A stretch of DNA of 64,000 nucleotides from Dendrolimus kikuchii (GCA_019925095.2 CM034413.1:563001-627000), one strand, 5' to 3'. Shown: positions 19,870-31,113, counted from the first letter of the stretch. Notes: generated from the letters alone by a model not told the origin. Numbers and translations: made by a program.

Positions 19870-20365
19870 ATAGGAATTTATAATAGCTTTAAAAGCGAAA
19901 AAAATGAAATATTTGAAAATGTTCAAATCGCTACCTCTCATCACTAACAAAGCACCCTTACAAAGTGTCTTCAGTACGATTCGTCCGATTTCCGACTCCT
20001 CTGCTTGAATCCTTTCAAATCTTCTAACACTTCAGTGCAATCCAGACTAATATGAACTTTATATGTATACAATAACATTCAAATTACTTTGCCATGAATA
20101 TAATAAAATTATATTTCATCTTTCTTATTCTGCACCTTATTTATATTGTTATAGACTTGAAATTTAAATGTATTATATTCATGTTTGATTATTTAGCATA
20201 TGTTATTTCATTATGCAAATATAGACTTTATGCAAGTCGGAATAGAATTGAAATTAAGAAGAGATCTTGTTTATCTTTGGGAAATTGGCCAAGGGCATCT
20301 TGTTAGGTGATAATATTTTAGTGCTATACCAGATGGGTTTAATTTGGTTACAAAGGAAATTTTAC

Positions 20366-20720
20366 GTGTCTGTGGATCCGGAGAGGAGGGACGCGAACCG
20401 ACCCGTGCGCCCCCTCTCACCTCGTGGTGAGACCCGAGGTAGTCGGAGAAGCCCAGTTCTCCAGCTTACAATTGAGGGGCCAGCCCGCAATAGGCCGGCC
20501 ATCGTCCGTCCGGGCTAGAGGTGAATGCGTGAGCGAGCCCACAGCCCGGACATGGGACGCAACGAGGATCAGCCAGGGGTTTTAGTGGGTATCCCCAACC
20601 GCGGTGTGGCAATAACATTCCTGCGGGAGTGCTAGTGCCACCCCGACGGGGCGAACCCCACACGCCCCACCACGCTTCCCCCGCGGCGGTTTGTCCTCAA
20701 GCGGAATTCCCCTGGGAAAA
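20366..20720 (+). repeat. GC-rich LINE 3' end (R1-type)
   Basis: A GC-rich block (ggacgcgaaccgacccgtgcg ... caggggttttagtgggtatccccaacc ... cggcggtttgtcctcaagcgg) ending in A-rich sequence. The layout is that of an R1-clade LINE 3' untranslated region. Overlapping ORFs on both strands (such as 20466-20663) are by-products of the GC content. Confidence 0.5.
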
Positions 20721-20768
20721 AAAAATCGTGTCTGTGGATGATTATATGATTTCTTATTAGTAGTTACT

Positions 20769-21081
20769 ATCTGTGCAGGAATGGAGAAAGAATACAATTT
20801 CCTGTAGCCGGGCGGCCTGTCGTAAGTGGCGACTTAACAACCCACAGCCAGGTGGTAGGGCATTTGTCCGACTGGATGGCTACCACCCCTGGTCTAAAGT
20901 ATGTCACCATAACAACCTTGAGTTGTGTTCCGGCATTAGTGACCAGGTTCCAGTCTCCCTTAAGAGAGCAGCAGCGCATTCGTAACAACTGTGCTGTTGC
21001 AAATGTCCATAGGCGATGGTAACCACTTTCCATCAAGTGGGCCGTCTGCCTGTCTGCGGATCTCCTGCAATAAAAAAAAAA
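20769..21081 (+). mobile_element. SINE-A, full length
   Basis: ctgtgcaggaatggag at the head, then tctcctgcaataaaaaaaaaa. Right of it, 21153-21168 is a run of C next to 'gggatttttaaag', a simple repeat prone to length change. Confidence 0.87.
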
Positions 21082-21214
21082 GAGGATATTGGATACGTGA
21101 CGAAAACCTAAGACCCCGCCTGGCCCTGAGACCAAGCGTGGGATTTTTAAAGCCCCCCCCCCCCCCCCTAAACGGATCACGTAGCATGGGTACGTTCCCT
21201 TAACAACAACTTAA

Positions 21215-21520
21215 TATCTATATTATAAAATTCTAAACATGCCGTGTCTGTGCATTGAGGCAATTTAAAAAACCACGGAGAGCACCATGCATTTTTTTGT
21301 TGTCTGTTTGTTCAGTATTCACGTAAAAACTACTGGGCCGATTTCAATGCGGTTTTCACTGATCGACAGGCAATTTGTAGACTTGAAATCTGCACTACTT
21401 TGTATCCCGCGAATCCCGCGGGAATTTTCCCCGGAGCGGTTTGTAGTTCAGGTGCATAAAAGTTAGCTTATTTCGGCACAGTTTTCATTAAAACGATACC
21501 TTATATTCTTGTTCAAGTGC
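21215..21520. repeat. Rep-P-like repeat, split by palindrome and SINE-A
   Basis: 'actgggccgatttcaatgcggttttcact' and 'cccgcgaatcccgcggg' are Rep-P wording. The repeat resumes after the SINE at 21878-21935 ('cccgcgggaattacaagtc...gaagtcgcgggtatatcctagt'). Confidence 0.45.
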
Positions 21521-21561
21521 TGTGGTAGTGTGTCCTGGGAATTCCGGGACACACTACCACA
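21521..21561. repeat. 41-bp near-perfect palindrome
   Basis: Arms TGTGGTAGTGTGTCC and GGACACACTACCACA are perfect inverted copies (15 bp) around the centre tgggaattccg, itself nearly palindromic. It ends exactly where SINE-A starts. It could extrude as a cruciform or fold as a strong RNA hairpin. Confidence 0.9.
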
Positions 21562-21562
21562 A

Positions 21563-21877
21563 TTTTATCCGTGCAGGAACGGAGAAAGAATACAATTTCC
21601 TGCGACCGGGCGGCCTGTCGTAAGAGGCGACTTAACAACCCACAGCCAGGTGGTAGGGCATTTGCCCGACTGGATGGCTACCACCCCTGGTCTAAAGTAT
21701 GTCGCCATAACAACCTTGAGTTGTGTTTCGGCATTAGTGACCAGGTTCCAGTCTCCCTTAAGAGAGCAGCAGCGCATTTGTAGCACCTTTGGTGTTGTAA
21801 ATGTCCATAGGCGATGGTAACCGCTTTCCATCAAGTGGGCCGTCTGCCTGTCTGCTCAACTCCTGCAATAAAAAAAT
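21563..21877 (+). mobile_element. SINE-A, full length
   Basis: ttttatccgtgcaggaacggag to ctgctcaactcctgcaataaaaaaa. Among the copies closest to the consensus. Bases 21936-22193 show no gene. Confidence 0.9.
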
Positions 21878-22193
21878 TTCCCGCGGGAATTACAAGTCAA
21901 GCGTGGAAGAAGTCGCGGGTATATCCTAGTTTATAAAGCTCATCAGTGAAATTTGAAATTCATCAGCGGCTCAAAAGGACAATAGGACCTCAAGGTTACC
22001 CTGCCAGGGTATACTAAACTTATCCAATAAACGGAATAAAAACACCCCTACTCCGAACATAAACACAAACAACCCTTACGACCAAGGGTCCGAAGATGTT
22101 TGTTTGGGAGTCCCTCGTACAAAGGTCAGGCATATCAAAGATATATTGCCAAAGTTTATTAATCACTTGCTTAAAGATATAAGCCGTGGTAGC

Positions 22194-22730
22194 TTAGTGG
22201 TTAGCGTATTCCCGTTCTATACTCAAAGGGCACAAGTTCAAATCCTGGACTTAAAGGACATACCACTTGAGCAGTTTGCTGACTAGTACATATTTGACGG
22301 CCTCTGTGGTGGAGCGGGCTAAGCCTTTGCCGGCCTACCTCACTGCGACGCAGAGGTTCCGGGTTCGATTCCTGGTATAGTAAATTTCGGAAACGTATTT
22401 TCTCTATTATTTACTATGGTCTGGGTGTCTGGGATCGGCCCCAGAGTAGTCCGTTGTATATTACCCATAACACAAGCGTAACTTGCTTATTTTGGGAATA
22501 TATAATATGTGTGTTTGTCTGCCGATTATTTATTTATTTATATTGTTACAATTACCACATTCCAAGAAAACATTGTGATGATACCTCTACATCGAGATAA
22601 TCAATGTGTTAAACCCGCTAATTCGTTTTGAACAAGCGTGGAAGGTGTACTGTCTGTTTCCTTACAAATGGAAAACTCGAGCCCAGCAGTGGGACGTTTA
22701 TGTACTGTTATTATTAAATTATTAAGAACT
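22194..22730 (+). mobile_element. SINE-C, split by a SINE-B
   Basis: Head 22194-22296: tggtagcttagtggttagcg (box A-like) and agttcaaatcctgg (box B-like). Body resumes at 22546: 'ttgttacaattaccac ... acatcgagataatcaatgtgttaaaccc ... gagcccagcagtgggac'. The intact layout can be seen in reverse at 31323-31620. Confidence 0.72.
22297..22545 (+). mobile_element. SINE-B inserted in SINE-C
   Basis: Full SINE-B: 'gacggcctctgtggtggagcggg', box B ggttcgattcc, 'gggatcggccccagagtagtccg', 'tgtctgccgattattta'. ATATT occurs on both sides as a possible short target duplication. Confidence 0.78.
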
Positions 22731-22764
22731 AACGGTCCTGGTAGACGTCCTACCCTAAAAAAAT

Positions 22765-23059
22765 ATTTTTTTATTGCAGGAGTTCAGCAGACAGGCAGAC
22801 GGCCCACTGGATGAAAAGCGGTTACCATCGCCTATGGACATTTGCAACACCAAAGGTGCTACAAATGCGCTGCTGCTCTCTTAAGGGAGACTGGAACCTC
22901 GTCACTAATGCCGGAACACAACTCAAAATTGTTATGGCGGCATGCTCTAGACCAGGGGTGGTAGCCATCCAGTGGGGCAATTACCCTACCACCTGGCTGT
23001 GGGTTGTTTAGTCGCCTCTTACGACAGGCCGCCCGGCCGCAGGAAATTGTATTCTTTCA
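22765..23059 (-). mobile_element. SINE-A, lacking the first ~15 bp of the head
   Basis: tttttttattgcaggagttc at the left; ends at 'ggaaattgtattctttc', so the 5' tip is missing. Confidence 0.87.
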
Positions 23060-23084
23060 TTTAATAAATATCTAGGACACGGCT

Positions 23085-23185
23085 CTAGTGCCTCTTACCG
23101 GCTCCAATTGTGAATCTAAGCTATCCGAGGACCCACTCAAACATGTACAAACAAATTTCATCAAAATCGTTAAAGTCGTTCTCAA
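23085..23185 (-). repeat. Heli-Y relic
   Basis: 'ctcttaccggctccaattgtgaatctaagctatccg...cccactcaaacatg' corresponds to part of Heli-Y in reverse. Ends are not preserved. Confidence 0.45.
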
Positions 23186-23238
23186 GTTGTGCGCGTACCT
23201 AAATTTCTGTACGTGAACACATTTCGAAATAAGTCAAT

Positions 23239-23816
23239 GTGCGCTTGGGTCTTCGCATATGTGCACCACACACATGCGTCTGTGGAACAGAGGTAATCGG
23301 CCCGGGATACCACGGTCTTTCTTGCCGCCGCAGTGCCGGCAGATGGTCGCGCCACGCTGCCTTGAATGATGTCCTACGGAGGGCGCTTGCCACCGCTAAC
23401 GTGCCGGCTTTATTGGAGCCGAACGATATTGCATGTGACGATGGTAGACGTCCCGACGGAATGACTCTAATTCCCTGGCAGTGTGGCAAGCCTTTGGTGT
23501 GGGATGCGACTTGCGTAGACACGTCGGCCGCATCCCATTTACCAAACACGTCTAAATTAGCCGGTTCAGCGGCGGAAACAGCCGAATCACTCAAGCGGCG
23601 CAAATATGCAACCCTCTGTGAGAGTTATATGTTTGTGCCGTTTGCTGTCGAGACGCTTGTTTATCGAAACGACTCATTGTCTCTTCGGGTGATCAGAGGG
23701 CTGGTGCTTACCTCGGCCAACGGATCAGTATGGCGATCCAGCGAGGAAACGTAGCCAGCCTTCTGGGCACCTTACCCATAGAAGACGGTGATCTATGCTC
23801 AGTATTCTACTTATAG
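23239..23816 (+). pseudogene. LINE-W ORF C-terminus: CCHC-like cluster and endonuclease-like domain
   Basis: Longest LINE-W piece in the window. From 23239: CVCGTEV...GYHGLSC (C-x-C...H-x3-C, a zinc-knuckle-like cluster), RHAALNDVLRRAL, then DGRRPDGMTLIPW and LVWDATCVDT, spaced like the PD...D-x-T core of restriction-like endonucleases found in the C-termini of early-branching LINEs. A frameshift between about 23650 and 23710 makes the first frame end at 23754, while the family ending [20 protein letters not shown]...FYL-stop continues in another frame to 23816. Other copies: 9934, 27640, 47530 (all minus). Endonuclease identity is inferred from motif spacing. The exact LINE clade is not known to me. 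Confidence 0.7.
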
Positions 23817-23841
23817 TCTTGAGGGACTATGAGTAGAATAC
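23802..23841 (+). repeat. 17-bp hairpin over the LINE-W stop codon
   Basis: gtattctacttatagtc and gactatgagtagaatac pair with one G-T position and a 6-nt loop. The stop codon TAG (23814-23816) is in the left arm. Bases 23842-24451 show no recognised feature. Confidence 0.75.
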
Positions 23842-24451
23842 AATACAAATAAGTTAAGTTTTCTTGCATTGTATTCGATTATATGTTATATTAAAAAATA
23901 TATATATAAAAACTAATTTAACAATGTTACATCAAAATAAACATGTAGTAGGAGATATTAGCAATGGATAGAAGAGAGATAGAAACAAATATTTATTGTA
24001 CTTCTGAAGAAATTCAGCAAAAATAACAGAATTAAATGAATTAACACTCAAACCTCATTATCTCGAAATAACATCGTAAAAGCCTCTTATTCCCGGAACC
24101 ACAGACAGACAAACGCAATTTATTCTATTACGACCCTTCACAAAGCAAATTTATCTAACAAACCATAGTAATTATTATTTCGTAGCGTTTTCCTAAACGA
24201 GTTGTCACCCCTATATGTTTGGTCTCGTTCCGCCTTATGGGATCTTGTTAATGTGGGAGAGAGACGAAAGAACGCGTTAGCAAATATAACAAACCGCTCC
24301 GTCGATTGTTTGATTTCCGCCACGCACTACCTGTGTCACTAAACGGGTTATGTCTAGTGATGGGACGTCGTAAGTTTTTTATCGATAAAAATATTTTTAT
24401 AGTACACGTAATACTTTGTGGCCATGTTTAGTTAGCAATCGATCGCTAAGC

Positions 24452-24740
24452 GATATTTTTTTTATTGCACTTGATGGAAAGCGGTTACCATCGCCTATGG
24501 ACATGTGCAACACCAAAGGTGCTACAAATGCGCTGCTGCTCTCTTAAGGGAGACTAGAACCTGGTCACTAATGCCGGAACACAACTGAACGTTGTTATGA
24601 CGACATACTTTAGACCAGGGGTGGTAGCCATCCAGTCGGGCGAATGCCCTACCATCTGGCTGTGGGTTGTTTTGTCGCCTCTTACGACAGGCCGGACGGG
24701 ACGCAGGAAATTGTATTCATTCTCCGTTCCTGCACGGATA
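24452..24740 (-). mobile_element. SINE-A with a short internal deletion
   Basis: ttttttttattgca runs directly into cttgatggaaag, losing about 30 bp of the tail region; the head 'tccgttcctgcacggat' is complete. Confidence 0.85.
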
Positions 24741-24885
24741 AAAATAATAACGGATAAACGCTTTTAAAATTTAATATGTAAATTTTACTAGCTATGATAT
24801 TTTTTTCTATTTAGTTATGTAGTATACTGGTAAGATATTATAGAGATATTTTATAAAAACCTGTGTATCTGTTTAAGAAAAATAT

Positions 24886-25245
24886 ACAAGATAATAATTA
24901 TAAAATTTGGTTGATGCCAAAATTTCTAAATTTATTCATCTACAAAAAGCAATAACAAATAAACGAAAATCGGCAGATGAATGCACCCTTTGTATATTCC
25001 CAAATTGAGTAAGTTAGGATAGGATAAAGAGGAAGGGGGTGAGAATAAGGTATAATTTAGATGTTTTTAAAAAACCATAAAATATACAAGATAATAATTA
25101 TAAAATTTGAATGACGCCAAAAATTACTAAATTTATTCTCCCACTAAGAGATATAGTAAATAATTGAAAATCGGCAAACGTGGTATGTATATTCCCAACA
25201 CACACACATTGTATGTATATTCCCAAATTGAGTAAGTTAGGTTAG
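24886..25245. repeat. Tandem duplication of ~195 bp
   Basis: 'aatatacaagataataattataaaatttg ... gtatattcccaaattgagtaagttagg' occurs twice (about 24886 and 25081). The end of each unit resembles the SINE-B tail in reverse (atcggcag...cccaaattgagtaagtta). A run of G follows at 25264-25274. Confidence 0.65.
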
Positions 25246-25538
25246 CTTAGGTTGGGATAACTGAGGGGGGGGGGGTTTGAAAATAAGGGATCAGAGAAGA
25301 GCAATGGGATACAAGGGATTGGATATGGATTTGGAATAGAAAAACGGGATAGGTGGTGCAGGGTAGTGGGCCGTAGGAACTTTCACTTACCGCACGAAAC
25401 ACAATTCTCACAAGGCCGATATTCTGTGTTCGCATGGTATCACACCGATCAAGCCGACCCTAAGATCTGTTATAAAGATATTGATTCCAGAATAGCTCTA
25501 CTACATCTTTGTAATAAAATACAAATTTCAACATTGAT

Positions 25539-25851
25539 TTTTTTTTTATTGCAGGAGATCAGTAGACAGGCAGACGGCCCACTTGATGGAAAGCGATTAT
25601 CATCGCCTATGGACATTTGCAACACCAAAGTTGCTACAAATGCGCTGCTGCTCTCTTAACGAAAACTGGAACCTGGTCACTAATGCCGGAACACAACTCA
25701 AGGTTGTTATGGCGACATCTTTTAGACCAGGGGTGGTAGCCATCCAGACGGGCAAATGCCCTACCACTTGGCTGTGGGTTGTTAAGTCGCCTCTTACAAC
25801 AGGCCGCCCAGCCGCAGGAAATTGTAATCTTTCTCCGTTCCTGCACGGATA
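25539..25851 (-). mobile_element. SINE-A, full length
   Basis: tttttttttattgcaggagatcagtag ... gttcctgcacggatag. Belongs with the subgroup having 'caggagatcag' rather than 'caggagttcag' (also 27398, 28326). Bases 25852-26099 show no gene. Confidence 0.88.
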
Positions 25852-26099
25852 GATTACAATCATAATAAAATATTATCGATATATTTGTTATCGATATGTG
25901 CTTAGCTTCTCACTACAGAAGCGAATCTCGTCAAACCTCTGTTCCGCGCTTCCTGCGCTGAGCACAGACTGTTGCGCCACTCTCACTCCATTCAGGATGA
26001 GTGCTTACATTAATTTGTGCTGGTACTTTCTCAAATTAAATAATTTTAATAAAAAAATCTAGCAAAAATGTAACCGACTTCACGATTAATTAATAAGGA

Positions 26100-26600
26100 T
26101 TTTTTTTATTGCCTGAATCAGGTAAACGGGCGGACGGCCCACCTGATAGAAAGGGGTTATGGAAAGAAAGAAATATAAAAAAAAATCAGGACAAATACAT
26201 TGGATAGTCTAGGTATAATTATTAACAAATTTAAAACTGAAATAACATAATCTTGTCCAAAAAGGAGCATCAATTTCAGCATAATGCTGGTCTTTTAAAA
26301 CCAGTGCTGATCTTCCACTGAGCCCTTAATGGACGTTTGCAACACCAAAGGCGTTGCCAACGCGTTGCTGGCCTTTAAGAAATTTTAAACGACCCTTCTT
26401 AACCGACCCCCTGTCGTAGCGCAGAGGGAAAACCTCGGTGGGAATTTCCCTCCAGATCATTATTGTAGGCGAAACAAATCTTCTAGAAAATCATTGCGTG
26501 GTTGAGGGTGGGAGCTCCAGGAAATGGGGGTGAACATCCAGTCGATGGCGAAATTTTCTACATCTTGAAGTCGGTGCGAAGTAAAACATAAATATTACTA
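26100..26600 (-). mobile_element. LINE 3' end with SINE-A-like tail, interrupted
   Basis: Left part 26100-26160 (ttttttttattgcctgaatcagg...cggcccacctgatag) is the LINE tail related to SINE-A. After Rep-R (26161-26335) it resumes at 'ggacgtttgcaacaccaaaggcg' and runs into GC-rich LINE sequence ending about 26590. The reading frame is not intact. Confidence 0.55.
26161..26335 (-). repeat. Rep-R, in the LINE tail
   Basis: In reverse it reads ...ggaagatcagcactggtt...tttctttctttcc, matching 39285-39475 and 57310-57465. It appears inserted into the LINE tail. Confidence 0.55.
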
Positions 26601-26611
26601 TATGTATACAT

Positions 26612-26875
26612 ATTTATTTATTGCAGGAGTTCAGCAGACAGGCTGACGACCCAACTATGATGGAACGTGGCTACCGTCGCCTATGGACATTAGCAATACC
26701 AGAGCTGCTGCCAATGTGCTGCCGGCCTTGAAGGAGAAACTGGAACCCGGCCACTGATGCCGGAACATAACTCGAAGTTGTTATGGCGGCATACTCTAGA
26801 CCAAGGGTGGTAGCCATACAGTCGGGCAAATGCCCTACCACCTGGTTGTGGGTTCCCTTTCCGTTCCTGCACGGA
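26612..26875 (-). mobile_element. SINE-A, older divergent copy
   Basis: Substitutions throughout (gctgacgacccaactatgatgg, 'ggccttgaaggag') and deletion of the 'gtcgcctcttacgac' core. Such copies and 29412 look older than the near-identical ones. Bases 26876-27397 hold no gene. Confidence 0.8.
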
Positions 26876-27397
26876 GAAGTCTTTATAAAAGTGTTAAATA
26901 ATATACAGACAAAGAAATCTTCATTTTCATAATAATTTAATAAAAGCCGTCTACGATATGCTACGCGTTGGGCCATGTCAGCTACGCGTGCGTGCTACGT
27001 GCGCTACGTTACGCTTCAGGCAGTGACGTATGCAGGGGTCTTCTCATGTCGCTGGCACTTTGAAAATATTGCACTTGCACGAAGAAACTTGCCTTTTATA
27101 CAACTAGATGCAATTCATTATTAAAGTGTTTTAGAGATGAAGGTGAACCCAAAATGCTATTTTTCACAAAGCAAAACCTATGGGGGTTAAGTTAATTCAG
27201 AAGCGCTAGTAAATCTACTTATATTATATTACACGAATTTATTCAAATTTTATACATTCTTTTTAAGAAACATAATAAAAGTGTTCTTTTATTAAATAAT
27301 AAAAATACTATTCTTCTAAAATGTGTTTTATTTAGAGTTAAATAAGGTTGAATTTGCTTTTATTTAACCGACTTCTTAAAACTAAAATAAACCAAGT

Positions 27398-27629
27398 TTT
27401 TTTTATTGCAGGAGATCAGCAGACGGGCAGACGGCCCACTTGATGGAAAGCGGTTACCATCGCCTATAGACATTTGCAACACCAAAGTTGCTACAAATGC
27501 GCTGCTGCTCTCTTAAGAGAAACTTGAACCTAGTCACTAATGCCGGAACACAACTCATGGTTGTTATGGCGACATACTTTAGACCAGGGGTGGTGGCCAT
27601 CCAGTCGGGCAAATGCCCTACCACCTGGC
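27398..27629 (-). mobile_element. SINE-A, 5'-truncated
   Basis: ttttttattgcaggagatcagcagacgg to 'ccctaccacctgg'; the head is absent. Confidence 0.85.
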
Positions 27630-27639
27630 GTAGTTAAGT

Positions 27640-27800
27640 TATAAAGTACAAGCGATTATAGACTGTGTAACAAATCGCTGCCTGATGGGAGCGTGCCCAG
27701 AAGGCTGGCTGCATTGCCGCGCTGTATGGCGATGCTTATTTGTTGGGCGAAATATGAGCCAGCCTTCTGATCACGGGTGGCATCAAGGAGTTTCTAAAAA
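27640..27800 (-). pseudogene. LINE-W C-terminal fragment
   Basis: In reverse it encodes ...RDQKAG-type sequence, then [17 protein letters not shown] ending, as in the other LINE-W copies. Heavily truncated. Bases 27801-28325 show no recognised gene. Confidence 0.6.
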
Positions 27801-28325
27801 GAATCTCAAAATATTAATTTAAAAAGTATGAAATCTTCATATCCGCAGGATACATTGGCCTGGGGTCTGAGATACCGTTGGCTAGAATTCGACAGAACCT
27901 CCTTACAATTCTTGCAGTATTCAGCACTGTTTCCTTTTGCATTTGACCCTAAAACACATAAAGAATAAAATAAAATTTATTTATTTGTATAAAAACCTGG
28001 TTTTCAGGTACTATTTATAAGCCCACATAACTTTGTCAGCTTGGCATGGAAATATCTAAGTAATTGATTAATTTTATTTATTAAACTAATCATAACTTAT
28101 ACTACTTATTTATTTTAATTGTCGAGAAATAAATTCAATTGCAAAAGAATGTCATATTTTTTTACAATAAGAAAATAAAATAGTCATTTGCGATTTCTTT
28201 TTCATTCAATTTCCTGGGAACGAACTAATTCTCATGAATGTTGTCATGTATAATATGCTGCCTTAACAGAGATGAATTTAAAGGGATTATTTTCTGGGAT
28301 AGAAATACCGTATTATTATTATAAT

Positions 28326-28584
28326 TTTTTTCTATTGCAGGAGATCAGCAGACAGGCAGACAGCCCACTTGATGGAAAGCGGTTAGTATCGCCTATGGAC
28401 ATTTGCAACACCAAAGTTGCTACAAATGCGCTGCTGGTCTCTTAAGGGAGACTGAAACCTGGTCACTAATGGCGGAACACAACTCAAGGTTGTTATGGCG
28501 ACATACTTTAGACCAGGGGTGGTAGCCATCCAGTCGGGCAAATGCCCTACCACCTGGCTGTGGGTTGTTAAGTCGTCTCTTAAC
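28326..28584 (-). mobile_element. SINE-A, 5'-truncated
   Basis: ttttttctattgcaggagatcagcag to 'ttgttaagtcgtctctta'. Bases 28585-29411 have no recognised feature, apart from a degenerate tRNA-like stretch near 29244-29310. Confidence 0.85.
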
Positions 28585-29411
28585 ATAAGATCCCAGACAG
28601 ATATATCTTTATGAGAGAATATTTGAAGTTTTTGTTAACAGATTAAAACGAGTGGATTATTATGAAAAATTTTCTTTCTTCAGTCTGGTCTTTTTTTGTT
28701 TTGTTAAAAAGTCTTCGACATCATTCCTGGTGCATTATATCAAAATCTTATCATCATAGATCAGAGGAGAATTAGGGTGGGATAAACCAAAGTTTTGGTA
28801 AGAAAATTCGTGTACAAAGCGCTTGTAAATAAATAAACCCCTTACTTACTAATTATGAAAATTCGAAAGTTTCGTTTCACAAGAGAGAGAAGAGACTTTA
28901 AAGATATTTTCTCAAAAGGCTAAATTTACACATGCCGGTAACATGGACAGGCAACACAAACCAGGGGCCGCTTTCGTGACGTGTAACAGACAGGGATGTT
29001 GAGTTGCGGCCCGCATCATGTATTACATAGGGGAACTACAAACCCACACATATCTATGTACTACATACATAGGTTGTTTCGAGCTGGTTTGTTAGGTAAA
29101 TGTGACAGATTGGCTTTAGTAGAGACACTAAGTTTGTTTGTTTGTTTACTATAATCACTTAGGACTGGTAATTTCAGTGGAAAATTATTCACATCACACT
29201 TCTTCGATTCGGATTGGTGGGTTTCACACATCGTTTAAGCTGTAGTATAGCTTAGTAGCTAATACACATGCGTTTTGAGTTAACGATTCAAATGTAGCGG
29301 AAACAAAAAGCTCAGGCGATTTTTTGATCAAAATTTTTTTAATGAATCATATCATATCATATTACTCACTAAGTATTTCGATGTATCCTACAGATAGTTG
29401 TATATATATTG

Positions 29412-29650
29412 CTGCTTTTATTGATGGATTACAGCAGACAGGCTGATGGCCCAACTGTGATGGAAAGTGGTTACCGTCGCCTGTAAATATTTGCAACACT
29501 GAATGTGCTACCAATGTGCTTTAGACCAGGAGCGGTAGCCAACTAAACGGGCAAACACCCTACCACCTCTCTGTGGGTTGTTTTGTTGCGTCTTATGACA
29601 GGCCGCCTGTACCGCAGGAACTTGCATTCTTTCTCCGTTCCTGCACGGAT
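29412..29650 (-). mobile_element. SINE-A, older divergent copy
   Basis: 'cttttattgatggattacagcagacaggctgatgg' to 'tccgttcctgcacggat', with the central third deleted. Confidence 0.75.
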
Positions 29651-29835
29651 AAAAATATATAATTTAATTTTATCCTAATGTTTTTCAAAATCAATTATAT
29701 ATAAGAATGTGTCTATTTGCAATTTACTTACGACTTCTAAACTAATGAGCATATTTTTTCAATTATAACGAGCTGATAGTAAAAAAAATCATCCTAATTA
29801 AATCTAGAAATCGAGACAACCAATGTGTATGAATA

Positions 29836-30296
29836 CACTGTAAACTCCATGTAACGTTACTCAATGTAACGACAAACTCGCTTAAGCGTCGAAATCACTT
29901 GGGTTGGTTTAGTTTGTCTTCCATACAATGATACACTCTATATAGCATTACACCCATTCTCAATAAGGACAACAATTAAGAAATAAAAAGTACTTTTTAA
30001 GGCTAACATTAGTAAAAACTGCGCAGCTGCGTACGTTCTTTTATCGCTTTATTACTCTAGCCCGTAATAAACTCGACTGTCGGCATAGTGCATACCGAAA
30101 CTAAGTACCTCCTCTATCACCAAGATGCCTCACCATCGCAAGATATGAATGAAATAAGTAAAAAAATACAACAAAATTACTAGTGTAGCAAAATACGTCA
30201 GACAAAATTAACAGACTTCTCTCCATTTAACGACAACTCTCTATAACGCTATAAAATAAACAGTTCCTTCGGTGTCGTTATATAGAATTATACCTG
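29836..30296 (-). mobile_element. pogo-like element without transposase (MITE)
   Basis: Ends CACTGTAAACTCCATGTAACG and, reversed, CAGGTATAATTCTATATAACG form an inverted pair. The inside matches 63569-63982 in the opposite orientation ('cgactgtcggca', 'gaagtctgttaat'). The CAGTGTAAACTC...TAACG ends resemble pogo/Tigger-type elements. No transposase ORF. Bases 30297-30579 show no gene. Confidence 0.65.
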
Positions 30297-30579
30297 TTAA
30301 TGAACAGCCAGAACAAAACTAATACTCTGAATAAATTAAAGGAACTCGGAGAACGTAAATCAAACTTAGACTAAACAAATAACTTAGAACTACCAGAGGA
30401 ACAATTAGAGCTGTTAGCAGTACTAATTGAAATTTTATCGACTATCGAGAATTTTTATCGACAGGATTTGTTTTGTGACAGATGCATGCTGCAATCATTG
30501 TCTTGATTACAGCGCTGGCTTGATCAGTGTAATACAACGCTTTCACAGAATATCGGCGTGACATTTAGCCCTGAGTTAG

Positions 30580-30745
30580 TCGTGTTCTGTGCGATGGAGT
30601 TATGTTGCAGTATGTCATGTCATTATTATAACAATAATAATATTTTTCTTTCCTTTTGTTGTGTCCTTGTCTTACTGTGTATGCGCTGTTTGCTGCAACT
30701 CCATTAATTCTTCGAAAAGCAATTGTGTGACATATTTCTGTATAA
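30580..30745 (+). repeat. Rep-Q copy
   Basis: 'catgtcattattataac...ttctttcctt...gtttgctgcaactccattaattcttc' is repeated in reverse at 49436-49555. Confidence 0.6.
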
Positions 30746-30760
30746 CTATTTTAAAAAAAG

Positions 30761-31113
30761 AGAGAGTGTTGGTCTGAAAGAGAGTGTCGGGGTGAAGGTA
30801 AGGAAAGGAATGCTCCGGTGGTTCGGGCATGTGGAAAGAATGCATGATGAAAGAATGACTAAACAGATATACAATGCAAAAGTGGATGGATGCAGAAGTC
30901 GTGGAAGGCCACGACACACCTTCCATGATCAAATTGATCGTGTACTAGCAGAAGGTGATGTCAGGAGCCTTAAGAACAGACGATCGTGCATGACAAGAGT
31001 TATGAATGTCAAAGAAGCAAGTGAGGTGTGTAAGAATAAGCCTACATGGCGCTCTGTTGTACGTGCCTACCCCGCAAGGGAACTGGCGTGAAGTTATGTA
31101 TGTATGTATGTAT
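30761..31113 (+). mobile_element. LINE-T, longer copy
   Basis: Begins 'gagagtgttggtctgaaagagagtgtcgggg' and encodes KGMLRWFGHVERMHDERMTKQIYNAK, then GRPRHTFHDQ... to the stop, followed by (ATGT)n. The RWFGHVERM...GRPR pattern is characteristic of the region after the RT domain in many LINEs. Bases 31114-31322 show no feature. Confidence 0.87.

Noticed and set aside
21153..21168. C-run (and G-runs at 11996, 25264) as G-quadruplex elements
   Set aside because: They are single homopolymer tracts in repeat debris, liable to sequencing length error; no spaced G-tract pattern is seen.
20767..21180. 137-codon minus-strand ORF
   Set aside because: It is SINE-A read in reverse plus GC-rich LINE debris; similar ORFs appear at most SINE-A copies because the consensus has few stops in that frame.
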